This document shows positions 16,804 through 25,760 of a stretch of DNA of 64,000 nt, one piece after another. The notes under the pieces were generated by a model, which searched no databases, was not told the DNA's origin, and saw nothing but the letters and a program-made list of their open reading frames with translations. The stretch spans positions 19,074-83,073 of the forward strand of contig NZ_JAMKFE010000021.1 in assembly GCF_023721835.1 (NCBI RefSeq). The letters run 5' to 3'. Position 1 is the stretch's first letter; each line of letters starts with the position of its first letter. The translations under genes were made by a program, and so were the position numbers. This stretch comes from Caldimonas mangrovi. Lineage in GTDB: Bacteria > Pseudomonadota > Gammaproteobacteria > Burkholderiales > Burkholderiaceae_C.

Positions 16804-18321
16804 TCAGGCGCGCGGCGCGTGCACCGTCCACTGGCGTGCGACGCTGCCCCGGTTGTCGACGCTTTCGAGGTGCACGTCGAAGCCCCACAACCGCGCGACG
16901 TGCTTCAGCACTTCCTGGGCGTCGTCGTCGAGCGGGCGGTTGTTGTGCTGCGTGTGGCGCAGCGTCAACGAGCGGTCGCCGCGCAGGTTGACGCTCCAGA
17001 CCTGGATGTTCGGCTCGCGGTGGTTGAGGTCGTACTGGCGCGACAGCGACTCGCGCAGCGCGCGGTAGCCGCTGTCGTCGTGGATGGCCGCGACTTCGAG
17101 TTCGGCTTCTTCCTCGTCGTCGTGGATCGCGAAGAAGCGGAAGTCCCGCATCATCTTGGGGCTCAGGAACTGGCCGACGAAGCTTTCGTCCTTGAAGTTG
17201 CGCATCGCGTAGTCGAGCGTCGGCAGCCAGTCGGAGCCGGCGATGTCGGGGAACCAGTGGCGGTCTTCGTCGGTCGGGCTCTCGCAAATGCGCTTCAGGT
17301 CGGTGTACATCGCGAAGCCGAGCGCATACGGGTTGATGCCGCTGTAGGCCCGGTGCCCCACCGGCGGCTGGTAGATCACGTTGGTGTGGGACTTCAGGCA
17401 TTCGAGCATGAAGCCATCGGCCAGCCGGCCCTGGTCGTACAGCGTGTTGAGCAGCGTGTAGTGCCAGAAGGTGGCCCAGCCCTCGTTCATGACCTGGGTC
17501 TGGCGCTGCGGATAGAAGTACTGCGCGACCTTGCGCACGATACGCACGATCTCGCGTTGCCACGGCTCCAGCAGCGGCGCGTTCTTCTCGATGAAGTAGA
17601 GGATGTTTTCCTGCGGCTCGCTCGGGAAGCGGTGCGCGGCTTCTTCTTCCTCGCTGCTGCGGTCCGCCTTGCGCGGCAGGGTGCGCCACAGGTCGTTGAT
17701 CTGCTGCTGCAGGTAGGCCTCGCGTTCGGTACGGCGCGCCTGCTCTTGCGCGAGCGACAGCTTCTGCGGGCGCCGGTAGCGGTCGACGCCGTGGTTCATC
17801 AGCGCGTGGCAGGAGTCGAGCAGGTCCTCGACCGCTTCGACGCCGTGGCGCTCCTCGCATTCGGCGATGTAGTTCTTCGCGTAGACGAGGTAGTCGATGA
17901 TCGACGACGCGTCGGTCCACATGCGGAACAGGTAGTTGCCCTTGAAGAAGCTGTTGTGCCCGTACGCCGCGTGCGCGATCACCAGCGCCTGCATCGCCAT
18001 CGTGTTCTCCTCCATCAGGTAGGAGATGCACGGGTCCGAGTTGATGACGATCTCGTAGGCCAGGCCCATGAAACCGCGTCGGTAGTTCTTTTCGGTGGCA
18101 ATGAACTGCTTGCCGTAAGACCAGTGGCGATAGATCACCGGCATGCCGACGGAGGCGTACGCGTCCATCATCTGCTCGGCGGTGATGATCTCGAGCTGGT
18201 TGGCGTAGGTGTCGAGCTTGTAGTCGCGCGCGGTGCGGGCGATCGCGTCGTGGTACGTCTCGATGAGGTCGAAGGTCCAGTCCGACGGGCTGGGCAGCGG
18301 CTCATGGGCGCGTTCTTTCAT
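16804..18321 (-). CDS. spoVR: SpoVR family protein (YcgB-like)
   Basis: A 505-residue protein of the SpoVR/YcgB family, found in Bacillus spore-cortex formation and, in proteobacteria, in an operon with prkA and yeaH. The conserved start SDWTFDLIETYHDAIARTARDYKLDTY and the blocks NEGWATFWHY and GINPYALGFAMY are visible. There is no membrane span. Its biochemical activity is unknown; a role in stationary-phase or nitrogen-stress survival is known for the enteric operon. The ATG overlaps the stop of the yeaH-like gene by four bases, so it is translated as part of that unit. Confidence 0.95.
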   Translation of the reverse strand: MKERAHEPLPSPSDWTFDLIETYHDAIARTARDYKLDTYANQLEIITAEQMMDAYASVGMPVIYRHWSYGKQFIATEKNYRRGFMGLAYEIVINSDPCISYLMEENTMAMQALVIAHAAYGHNSFFKGNYLFRMWTDASSIIDYLVYAKNYIAECEERHGVEAVEDLLDSCHALMNHGVDRYRRPQKLSLAQEQARRTEREAYLQQQINDLWRTLPRKADRSSEEEEAAHRFPSEPQENILYFIEKNAPLLEPWQREIVRIVRKVAQYFYPQRQTQVMNEGWATFWHYTLLNTLYDQGRLADGFMLECLKSHTNVIYQPPVGHRAYSGINPYALGFAMYTDLKRICESPTDEDRHWFPDIAGSDWLPTLDYAMRNFKDESFVGQFLSPKMMRDFRFFAIHDDEEEAELEVAAIHDDSGYRALRESLSRQYDLNHREPNIQVWSVNLRGDRSLTLRHTQHNNRPLDDDAQEVLKHVARLWGFDVHLESVDNRGSVARQWTVHAPRA

Positions 18322-19610
18322 GCGGGCGCCCCCTCTTTCTTGAACAGGTCGCGGAACACCGGGTAGATCTCGGCGGCGTCGACGACCTTGCGCATGGCGA
18401 AGTTCTTGTGGCTCTCGAGCAACTGGGTGTATTCCTCCCAGAGGTTCTGCTCGGCTTCGGCCACCTGGACATAGGCGTAGTAGCGGCACAGCGGCAGGAT
18501 CTGGTCGGCCAGCAGCTCGCGGCAGCGGCCGCTGTCGTGGTGCCAGTTGTCGCCGTCGCTGGCCTGCGCGCCGTAGATGTTCCACTCGCCGCTCGGGTAG
18601 CGTGCCTTGGCAATGTCGTGCATCAGCGTCAGCGCGCTCGACACCACGGTGCCGCCGGTTTCGGTGGCGTGGAAGAACTCGTCCTCGGTCACCTCGGCCG
18701 CCTGCGTGTGGTGGCGGATGAAGACCAGGTCGATCTTCTCGTAGTGACGGGTCAGGAACAGGTACAGCAGCATGAAGAAGCGCTTGGACATGTCCTTGCG
18801 CGACTCGTCCATCGAGCCGGAGACGTCCATCAGGCAGAACATCACGGCCTTGGCGGTCGGCACCGGCACCCGCACGCGGCTGCGGTAGCGCAGGTCGATG
18901 GGGTCGAGATAGGGGACCTTCTTCTTGAGGTAGACGCGCAGTTCCTCGATGCGCGCTTCGGCCTCGCGGATCTCGCGATCGACCATCGGGTCGCGCGGGC
19001 CGGGCCGCTCGAGCAGCCGGGCCAGGTGGTGTTCGAGGTGGCGCAGCTCGCGGCGCGCGTCGCCACCGAGCGCGATGCGCCGCGCCAGCGCGCCGCGCAT
19101 CGAGCGCACGACGTGCAGATTGTTGGGTGTGCCGTCGCTCGTGAAACCGGCGCGGTGGCTCTTCCACTCGGGCACGTCGGCGAGCTGGGTGCGGATCAGG
19201 TGGGGCAGGGCGAGGTCTTCGAAGAAGACCTGCATGAACTCTTCCTTGCTGAGGTGGAAGACGAAATCGTCCTCGCCCTCGCCGCTGTCGCTCGCATTGG
19301 AGCCACCGCCCTGGCCACCGCCGCCCTGGGGCCGCTCGATGCGGTCGCCCTTGACGTATTCCTTGTTGCCGGGGTGGACGTAGTCGCGCGTGCCGCCCTG
19401 GCCGTGGCTGAACACGGGCTCGGACACGTCACGCTTGGGCAGCGTGATGTCCTCGCCCTGTTCGAGGTTGCGGATGCCGCGCCCGCTGACCGCCTTGCGT
19501 ACCGCCTCGCGGATCTGCTCGCGATAGCGGCGCAGGAAGCGCTCGCGGTTGCCGATGGACTTGTTCTTGCCCGACAGCCGCCGATCGATGATCTGCTGAA
19601 GCATGGGCAT
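18318..19610 (-). CDS. yeaH: YeaH/YhbH family protein (DUF444, VWA-like)
   Basis: A 430-residue DUF444 protein. The N-terminal part is basic (IIDRRLSGKNKSIGNRERFLRRYREQIREAV, described here by its ends at about residues 7-37). A Gly-rich stretch follows near residue 95. The C-terminal half has a VWA-like fold with the metal-site DVSGSMDES at 262-270. The enteric homologue acts with the kinase YeaG under starvation. It lies between prkA (27 bases upstream) and spoVR (4-base overlap). Its partner within the kinase module is inferred from this conserved order. Confidence 0.94.
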   Translation of the reverse strand: MPMLQQIIDRRLSGKNKSIGNRERFLRRYREQIREAVRKAVSGRGIRNLEQGEDITLPKRDVSEPVFSHGQGGTRDYVHPGNKEYVKGDRIERPQGGGGQGGGSNASDSGEGEDDFVFHLSKEEFMQVFFEDLALPHLIRTQLADVPEWKSHRAGFTSDGTPNNLHVVRSMRGALARRIALGGDARRELRHLEHHLARLLERPGPRDPMVDREIREAEARIEELRVYLKKKVPYLDPIDLRYRSRVRVPVPTAKAVMFCLMDVSGSMDESRKDMSKRFFMLLYLFLTRHYEKIDLVFIRHHTQAAEVTEDEFFHATETGGTVVSSALTLMHDIAKARYPSGEWNIYGAQASDGDNWHHDSGRCRELLADQILPLCRYYAYVQVAEAEQNLWEEYTQLLESHKNFAMRKVVDAAEIYPVFRDLFKKEGAPA

Positions 19611-19637
19611 GGAGGCGGTCCTTTCGTTTCAGCCCGG

Positions 19638-21560
19638 TCAGGAGCTCTTGCGCACGCGCAGGTACCACTCGCACAGCAGGCGAACCTGCTTGGCGGTGTA
19701 GCCCTTCTGCACCATGCGGTTGACGAAGTCCTCGTGCTTCTTCTGCTCGTCGGCGCTGGACTTGGCGTTGAAGCTGATGACCGGCAGCAGCTCCTCGGTG
19801 TTCGAGAACATCTTCTTCTCGATCACCGTGCGCAGCTTCTCGTAGCTGGTCCACAACGGGTTCTTGCCGGCGTTGTTGGCGCGCGCACGCAGCACGAAGT
19901 TGACGATCTCGTTGCGGAAGTCCTTGGGGTTGCTGATGCCCGCGGGCTTCTCGATCTTTTCCAGTTCGGCGTTGAGCGAGGAGCGGTCGAAGATCTCGCC
20001 GGTGTCGGGGTCGCGGTACTCCTGGTCCTGGATCCAGTAGTCGGCGTAGGTAACGTAGCGGTCGAAGATGTTCTGGCCGTATTCGCTGTAGCTTTCCAGG
20101 TAGGCGGTCTGGATTTCCTTGCCGATGAACTCGGCATAGCGCGGCGCCAACAGCTCCTTGATGTACGACAGGTACTTCTGCTCGGTCTCGGCCGGGAACT
20201 GCTCGCGTTCGATCTGCTGCTCGAGCACGTACATCAGGTGCACCGGGTTGGCAGCGACCTCGGTGCTGTCGAAGTTGAAGACTTTGGAGATGATCTTGAA
20301 CGCGAAGCGGGTCGACACGCCGCTCATGCCCTCGTCGACACCGGCGTAGTCGCGGTACTCCTGCATCGACTTGGCCTTGGGGTCGGTGTCCTTCAGGTTG
20401 TCGCCGTCGTAGATCTGCATCTTGCTCAGGATGCTGGAGTTCTCGGGCTCCTTCAGGCGGGTGAGCACCGAGAACTGCGCCATCATCTTCAGCGTGCCGG
20501 GCGCGCATGGCGCCTGCGACAGCGACGAGTTGCGCACCAGCTTCTCGTAGATCTTGATTTCTTCGGTCACCCGCAGGCAGTAGGGCACCTTGACGATGTA
20601 GATGCGGTCGAGGAAGGCCTCGTTGTTCTTGTTGTTGCGGAAGGTCTTCCACTCGCTTTCGTTGCTGTGCGCCAGCACGACGCCGTCGAACGGGATCGCG
20701 CCGAAGCCTTCGGTGCCCTTGAAGTTGCCTTCCTGGGTCGCCGTGAGCAGCGGGTGCAGCACCTTGATCGGCGCCTTGAACATTTCGACGAACTCGAGCA
20801 GACCCTGGTTGGCCAGGCACAGGCCGCCGGAGTAGCTGTAGGCGTCCGGATCGTCCTGGGCGAAGGTTTCGAGCTTGCGGATGTCGACCTTGCCGACCAG
20901 CGACGAGATGTCCTGGTTGTTCTCGTCGCCCGGCTCGGTCTTGGCGACCGCGACCTGGCGGAGCACCGAGGGGTAGCGCTTGACCACCTTGAACTGGCGG
21001 ATGTCGCCGCCGAACTCCTCGAGGCGCTTGACGGCCCATGGCGACAGGATGCGCTGCAGGTAGCGCCGCGGGATGCCGTATTCCTTCTCGAGGATGGCGC
21101 CGTCTTCGTCGGGGTCGAACAGGCCGAGCGGCGATTCGTTCACCGGCGAGCCCTTGATGGAGTAGAACGGCACGTGCTCCATCAGCTGCTTCAGGCGCTC
21201 GGCGATCGAGCTCTTGCCACCGCCGACGGGACCCAGCAGATACAGAATCTGCTTTTTCTCTTCGAGGCCTTGCGCGGCATGGCGGAAGTAGGACACGACC
21301 TGCTCGATCGAGTCTTCCATGCCGTAGAACTCGCGGAAGGCCGGGTAGATCTTGATGACCTTGTTCGCGAAGATCCGCGACAGACGCAGGTCGTTGCGCG
21401 TATCGACCAGTTCGGGCTCGCCGATGGCCTTGAGCATGCGTTCGGCCGCGGTGGCGTAAGCCAGGGGGTCGCGCTTGCAGATCTCGAGGTACTCCTGCAG
21501 CGAGAGTTCCTCTTCACGGGTGCGCTCGTAGCGAGCGGCGAAGTTGCTGATGACGTCCAT
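19638..21560 (-). CDS. prkA: PrkA family serine protein kinase (YeaG-like)
   Basis: A 640-residue PrkA/YeaG-type protein: an AAA+ core with Walker A GPVGGGKSS (109-117), then the PrkA C-terminal kinase-like domain. The family start MDVISNFAARYERTREEELS is intact. The enteric homologue, a Ser/Thr kinase-like AAA protein, supports survival under nitrogen starvation. I set the start at 21560 because AGGAGGT stands exactly in front of it; the frame is open 18 codons further up but without a site. It leads the prkA-yeaH-spoVR operon, and a sigma-54-like promoter lies 150 bases upstream. Confidence 0.95.
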   Translation of the reverse strand: MDVISNFAARYERTREEELSLQEYLEICKRDPLAYATAAERMLKAIGEPELVDTRNDLRLSRIFANKVIKIYPAFREFYGMEDSIEQVVSYFRHAAQGLEEKKQILYLLGPVGGGKSSIAERLKQLMEHVPFYSIKGSPVNESPLGLFDPDEDGAILEKEYGIPRRYLQRILSPWAVKRLEEFGGDIRQFKVVKRYPSVLRQVAVAKTEPGDENNQDISSLVGKVDIRKLETFAQDDPDAYSYSGGLCLANQGLLEFVEMFKAPIKVLHPLLTATQEGNFKGTEGFGAIPFDGVVLAHSNESEWKTFRNNKNNEAFLDRIYIVKVPYCLRVTEEIKIYEKLVRNSSLSQAPCAPGTLKMMAQFSVLTRLKEPENSSILSKMQIYDGDNLKDTDPKAKSMQEYRDYAGVDEGMSGVSTRFAFKIISKVFNFDSTEVAANPVHLMYVLEQQIEREQFPAETEQKYLSYIKELLAPRYAEFIGKEIQTAYLESYSEYGQNIFDRYVTYADYWIQDQEYRDPDTGEIFDRSSLNAELEKIEKPAGISNPKDFRNEIVNFVLRARANNAGKNPLWTSYEKLRTVIEKKMFSNTEELLPVISFNAKSSADEQKKHEDFVNRMVQKGYTAKQVRLLCEWYLRVRKSS

Positions 21561-22157
21561 CGCAGACCTCCTAGATCCCTTTCCGACTCGACGTTGCCGC
21601 TCAGTGTGCGGCACGGCGCCTCGTCATGATTTCAGCATGGGCGAAAACTGCGGCCGACATGCTACGAACAGAGGGTGAAACACTAGTCTGTTTAACGAGT
21701 CTTGTAGTGCAAGGAGCGTGCCCTGGGAAGAGGGCTCATGCGCATACGCGACACTCTTCAACATCCTGTCTCAAGGAGAGCACAGCGAGCGCGAAAGTTC
21801 CACCGGGTATATGCGGTCAACCCCACATGTGCATGTGACAAGTTGCGCGACGACGGGCTTCATATCCCTCGAGCGAGGGGTGGCGTCGCGATGTTTCGCG
21901 TGGGCGGCACTGCGGGTGCGCTCGGATGCCGACAGGCGATCGTGCAGCAAGACATGCCGGCCGCGTGCGCACCGATGAGGGTTTGCACCGTGTCGACGCG
22001 GGGGCGGACGGCGATGGACCTTGCAGGTGCGCTTTTGCGTGTGCGGGAACAATGGGCTGCCGCGCGTGGGCACTCTTGAGCCGGGCCCGCTGAATGTCGC
22101 CCAGCCCTGGTGCCGATCGAGCGTGGAGCACGCTCAAGCGCGCCCTGCTCGACAGGC
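21561..22157. other. Long intergenic region upstream of prkA
   Basis: It holds the prkA ribosome site and the sigma-54-like element, and upstream of that (about 21760-22100) presumably any activator-binding sites. CACATGTGCATGTG near 21827 is a striking dyad-like stretch. Short open frames exist on both strands but none has a ribosome site or recognisable protein, so I call no gene. GAGCGTG-GAG-CACGCTC (22119-22135) is a perfect hairpin just beyond the parB stop. Confidence 0.5.
21708..21723 (-). promoter_or_regulatory. Sigma-54-like promoter upstream of prkA
   Basis: On the minus strand the sequence is GGGCACG-CTCC-TTGCA, against the consensus TGGCACG-N4-TTGCW. The invariant GG and GC doublets are present with correct spacing and there is one mismatch (first base). 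Transcription would begin near 21697, giving a leader of about 137 bases before prkA. Confidence 0.6.
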
Positions 22158-23057
22158 CTAGCGACTCCCGAAGCCCAGCTTCTCCAGCACGCCGTTGAGC
22201 TCTTCGAGCGAGCCGAATCCGATCGCGATCTCGCCCTGCTCGCCGCGCTTGGTGCGCTTCTTGACGCGGATCTCGACCTGCGCGGTCAGGTGGTCGGACA
22301 GCTCTTCCTCGATGCGCGCGATGTCGCGCGGCTTGTCTTTCTTGACCCGCAACAGGGGCGACTGGCGGGCGTGGCCGATGCGGGCAACCAGCTTCTCGGC
22401 TTCGCGCACGCTGAGTTTTTTCGCGGTGATCTCGTTCGCGCTCAGAATTTGCTGCGCTGCATCGAGCGGCAGCAGCGCGCGCGCATGGCCCATGTCGAGG
22501 TCGCCGGCCATCAGCATGTTCTGCACCGGCTCGGCCAGGTGCAACAGGCGCAGCAGGTTGGAGGCGGCGCTGCGCGAGCGGCCGACCGCCTGCGCGGCCT
22601 GCTCGTGGGTCAGCCCGAATTCGTTGACGAGCCGTTGCAGGCCTTGCGCTTCTTCAAGAGGGTTGAGGTCTTCGCGCTGGATGTTCTCGATCAGTGCCAT
22701 CGCGGCGGCGGCCTCGTCGGGCACCTCCTTGACGAGCACCGGCACTTCGTCGAGGCCGGCCAGCTTGGCAGCGCGCGTGCGCCGTTCGCCGGCGATGATC
22801 TCGTACCTTCCGGGGCCGACAGGCCGCACGAGGATGGGCTGCATCACCCCTTGGGCCTTGATGCTTTCGGCCAGCTCGTACAGCGAACCTTCGTCCATGC
22901 GGGTGCGCGGCTGGTACTTGCCGGGCTGCAGCTGGGCGAGCTTCAGCACCGACGGCGCGCCGTCTTTCTGCAAGGCTGCGGCCGGGGCTTCGCTGACCTT
23001 GGGGCCCAGCAGCGCTTCGAGGCCCAGGCCGAGGCCTTTCGGTTTCTTGGTGACCAT
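22158..23057 (-). CDS. parB: Chromosome-partitioning protein ParB (Spo0J)
   Basis: A 299-residue DNA-binding CTPase that loads on parS and spreads to organise the origin region. The N-terminal KPKGLGLGLEALLG is the ParA-interaction segment. The nuclease-like N-domain contains YQPRTRM, GVMQPILVRP and the CTP-binding AGERRTRAAKLAG. The helix-turn-helix includes LTHEQAAQAVGRSRSAASNLLRLL, whose ends are near residues 150 and 173. The C-terminal dimer domain follows. It lies downstream of parA with two small genes between, an order common in Burkholderiales. Its targets, three parS sites, lie at 25834-26993. Confidence 0.96.
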   Translation of the reverse strand: MVTKKPKGLGLGLEALLGPKVSEAPAAALQKDGAPSVLKLAQLQPGKYQPRTRMDEGSLYELAESIKAQGVMQPILVRPVGPGRYEIIAGERRTRAAKLAGLDEVPVLVKEVPDEAAAAMALIENIQREDLNPLEEAQGLQRLVNEFGLTHEQAAQAVGRSRSAASNLLRLLHLAEPVQNMLMAGDLDMGHARALLPLDAAQQILSANEITAKKLSVREAEKLVARIGHARQSPLLRVKKDKPRDIARIEEELSDHLTAQVEIRVKKRTKRGEQGEIAIGFGSLEELNGVLEKLGFGSR

Positions 23058-23090
23058 GTCGGACAGTATGTAAGGTAAGTGTTGAGCCGG

Positions 23091-23663
23091 TCAGCCGGCG
23101 GCGCACAGCGCTTCGAGCAGTGCGCGGCCTTCGGGCCAGTCGCCCAGCCCGGAATCGGCGTTGAGATGGCCTCGCGGGCCCAGATTGACGAGCGTGCCGC
23201 TCCACTGCACCACCATGTCGATGGCGCGTTCGGGGCTGCAAAAGGGGTCGTCGCTGCTGATCACGGCAGTGGCCGGGAAGGGCAGCGGCTGGCGCACGAC
23301 GGGGCGCCAGGAATAGAGTTGCGGCGGCGTGTCGGTGCGCTCGGGGTCGGGCGGTGCAACCAGCAGCGCCCCGCGCACGCGCTGCGTGTGGCGGGAATGC
23401 GCGGCCCATGAGGCGACCAGCTGGCAACCAAGGCTGTGGGCGACCAGCACCGTCGGCCGTGGGTCGGCGAGCAGCACTTCTTCCAGCCGGGCCATCCAGT
23501 CGCCGCGCCGCGGCCATTCCCAGTCTTCCTGTTCGACGCGCTGGTCGCCGTACAGGACTTCCCATCGGCTTTGCCAGTGCCTGGGGCCGGACCCGAGCCA
23601 GCCGGGCAGCGTGAGGATGCGGGGGGCGAGGGGCACGTGCGGCTCCGGAAGATGGATGTTCAC
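23091..23663 (-). CDS. RBBP9/YdeN-type alpha/beta hydrolase
   Basis: A 190-residue serine hydrolase of the RBBP9/YdeN family. The fold opens with ILTLPGWLGSGPRHWQSRW. The nucleophile elbow is AHSLGC (about residues 75-80), the acid is in ISSDDPFC and the catalytic His in GPRGHLNADSGLGDWPEG. The typical chain length matches. It starts with GTG overlapping the upstream stop (GTGA), so it is coupled to the small membrane protein. The natural substrate is unknown. Its position between parA and parB is conserved in related genomes as I recall, but no functional link is established. Confidence 0.88.
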   Translation of the reverse strand: MNIHLPEPHVPLAPRILTLPGWLGSGPRHWQSRWEVLYGDQRVEQEDWEWPRRGDWMARLEEVLLADPRPTVLVAHSLGCQLVASWAAHSRHTQRVRGALLVAPPDPERTDTPPQLYSWRPVVRQPLPFPATAVISSDDPFCSPERAIDMVVQWSGTLVNLGPRGHLNADSGLGDWPEGRALLEALCAAG

Positions 23664-24181
23664 GGGCGAGCGCCGATGGCAGCGCCGGACACCCGGACCC
23701 TGCCCTCGGAGGCTTGCATCACGACCGCGCCGTCGAGCATGCGCAAGGTGTCGGTCGTGGTCGAATCGACCGTCATGAGGTTTGCCAGGTTCAGCCGCGA
23801 GCGGGTCTGCACGGTCGCCTGCTTCTTGTCGGCGCTGATGTCGATGCGGTCGACGTTGATGGAGTAGTCGACGGCGTATTCAGAGCCAGCCGGGAGGGTG
23901 CGGTCCATCGAGATCTTCAGGTCGAAGAACTCCTGCAGGTTCTGGCAGCTCTGCTTGCGGTCGATCTGTTGCGCCTGCAGCGAGCCGCCCGCGACCCGAA
24001 GGTAGTTGCCCTGGAAGTCGGGCGCCAGCTGGTTGCACAAGGCCTCGGCGTCCTTGCGTTGCATGGCGTCGACATGCGCCCGTACGTAACGACTGATCTT
24101 GGTTTCGCTGATTTCTCGGCGATCTTTCCAGTAGTAAGCACCAACACCGGCGAGGATCAGCAGCAGGACAAGGACACGCAT
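23660..24181 (-). CDS. Small membrane-anchored or secreted protein of unknown function
   Basis: A 173-residue protein with an N-terminal hydrophobic segment (VLVLLLILAGVGAYYW) that is a signal anchor or uncleaved signal. It is followed by a soluble domain of about 145 residues (Cys45, Cys77) rich in alternating strands. The domain resembles NTF2-like folds by eye but I cannot assign a family. It starts 20 bases after parA and its stop overlaps the hydrolase start, so all three are likely one transcript with parA and parB. Confidence 0.75.
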   Translation of the reverse strand: MRVLVLLLILAGVGAYYWKDRREISETKISRYVRAHVDAMQRKDAEALCNQLAPDFQGNYLRVAGGSLQAQQIDRKQSCQNLQEFFDLKISMDRTLPAGSEYAVDYSINVDRIDISADKKQATVQTRSRLNLANLMTVDSTTTDTLRMLDGAVVMQASEGRVRVSGAAIGARP

Positions 24182-24201
24182 GGATCGGCCCGGGCCCTGC
24201 T

Positions 24202-24972
24202 TCAGGTGGCGGCGATGCGCGCAACCATTTCGCGCGCGAATTCGACATACGCCTGGGCGCCTCGGGCCGCCGGGTCGAAGACGACGCCCGGCTGGCCGTA
24301 GCTGGGTGCTTCCGCGAGCCGAACGTTGCGCGGGATCACGGTGTGAAAGACCTTGTCGCCGAAGTGCTGCTTCAGCTGCTCGCTGACCTGGCTTTGCAGC
24401 GTGATGCGTGGGTCGTACATGACGCGCAGCAGGCCGATGATCTTCAGGTCGGGGTTCAAGTTGGCGTGCACCTGCTTGATCGTGTTGACCAGGTCGGACA
24501 GGCCTTCGAGCGCGAAGTACTCGCACTGCATGGGCACGATCACACCGTGCGCCGAGACCAGGCCGTTGAGCGTCAGCATCGACAGCGACGGCGGGCAGTC
24601 GATCAGCACGAAATCGTAGTCGGCATCGGCGGCTTCGAGTGCCGCCTTCAGCCGACGTTCGCGCCGTTCCTGGTCGACCAGCTCGACTTCGGCGCCTGCC
24701 AACTCGCGGTTGGCGCCGAGCACGTCGTAGCCGCCCAGTTCCGAGCGCGTCTTGGCTTCGGCGATGTGGGCGGATTCCAGCAGCACGTCGTAGACCGTCA
24801 TCGGCAGCGCGCGCTTGTCGACCCCCGAGCCCATCGTTGCATTGCCCTGCGGGTCGAGGTCGATCAGCAGCACCCGCTGGTCGACCTTGGCGAGCCCGGC
24901 GGCGAGGTTGACGGCGGTGGTCGTCTTGCCGACGCCGCCTTTCTGGTTGGCAATGCAAAAAATCTTGGCCAT
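24202..24972 (-). CDS. parA: Chromosome-partitioning ATPase ParA (Soj)
   Basis: A 256-residue MinD/ParA ATPase that moves ParB-parS complexes over the nucleoid. The deviant Walker A is KGGVGKTTTAVNL (residues 11-23), Walker A' is LLIDLDPQGNAT, and Walker B is FVLIDCPPSLSML. Length and motifs fit chromosomal Soj. It is encoded upstream of parB in the mnmG-rsmG-lysE-parA-x-hydrolase-parB order, which is usually close to the replication origin. Confidence 0.97.
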   Translation of the reverse strand: MAKIFCIANQKGGVGKTTTAVNLAAGLAKVDQRVLLIDLDPQGNATMGSGVDKRALPMTVYDVLLESAHIAEAKTRSELGGYDVLGANRELAGAEVELVDQERRERRLKAALEAADADYDFVLIDCPPSLSMLTLNGLVSAHGVIVPMQCEYFALEGLSDLVNTIKQVHANLNPDLKIIGLLRVMYDPRITLQSQVSEQLKQHFGDKVFHTVIPRNVRLAEAPSYGQPGVVFDPAARGAQAYVEFAREMVARIAAT

Positions 24973-25137
24973 CGGGTCCTGGGTTCGGTGCAGGGGCGCA
25001 AAGAGCGCTCGCCGCGGGCGGCGGTGCTCGACAGGGCTGGTTCAGGGTGGAGCGCCGCACGGGCGGGGCAGCGCCGGAGGCTGGAGTGAACGCCCGGATT
25101 TTCCTGGCCCGGGCTTGCGAGCGTCAAGGACGCTTGC

Positions 25138-25749
25138 CTATTGCGTTGTCAGTTTGATGCCGAAGCCGACGAGAAACATGCCGGCGATGCGTTCCAGCCA
25201 CTTCGCGAGCCGCCGGTGCGCCTTGACCTGTGCGGCCACCGCGTTGGCACAAGCGCACAGCGTCAGGCAGTAGGCGAGGGTGATGGCAGCGATCGTGACG
25301 GCCATCGTTGCAAACGTCAGGGCGCCCTGGTGCACGGCCGGGTTGAGGAACAGTGGGAAAAAGGCCATGTAGAAGACGATGGCCTTGGGGTTGAGCAAGG
25401 TGATCAGGCAAGCCTGCCGGAAGTAGCGACGCGGTTGCAGGTCGACCACCGGTGCGGCACCGTCGCGAGCGCGAATGAGCTTGACGCCGATCCAGCACAA
25501 GTAGGCGGCCCCGGCGTACTGCACCAGATGGAACACCGTCGGGTGGGCGGCAAGCAGTGCAGCGACGCCGGCCACCGCCATCCAAAGCAGGACCTGATCG
25601 CCGGCGATGATGCCGAACGTCGCCGCCGCGCCGGCGCGGAACCCGCCTTTCCCGGTGGCGGTCAGCAGCGCGAAGGTCCCGGGGCCCGGCAGCGCCAGGA
25701 ACAGCAGCACCGCGGCGCAGAAGGCGGGGTAGTCAGAGATGCCGAGCAT
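25138..25749 (-). CDS. LysE/RhtB family amino-acid exporter
   Basis: A 203-residue membrane protein with about six helices. The family stretch FLALPGPGTFALLTATGKGG lies at the start (about 17-36) and LNPKAIVFYMAFFP in the middle (about 118-131), which together mark the LysE/RhtB family of amino-acid and homoserine lactone exporters. Cargo is unknown. It sits between rsmG and parA in the origin-proximal block; its start is 11 bases after the rsmG stop. Confidence 0.92.
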   Translation of the reverse strand: MLGISDYPAFCAAVLLFLALPGPGTFALLTATGKGGFRAGAAATFGIIAGDQVLLWMAVAGVAALLAAHPTVFHLVQYAGAAYLCWIGVKLIRARDGAAPVVDLQPRRYFRQACLITLLNPKAIVFYMAFFPLFLNPAVHQGALTFATMAVTIAAITLAYCLTLCACANAVAAQVKAHRRLAKWLERIAGMFLVGFGIKLTTQ

Positions 25750-25760
25750 AGGGTTTCCGT

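Noticed and set aside
18408..21629. A 1073-codon plus-strand open frame opposite prkA and yeaH
   Set aside because: Its composition (Val/Leu/His/Asp-rich without motifs) mirrors the codons of the opposite genes, which are clear PrkA and DUF444 proteins.
21738..22079. Protein gene in the region upstream of prkA
   Set aside because: Frames exist on both strands but lack ribosome sites, recognised motifs and a clear bias that would choose one over the other.
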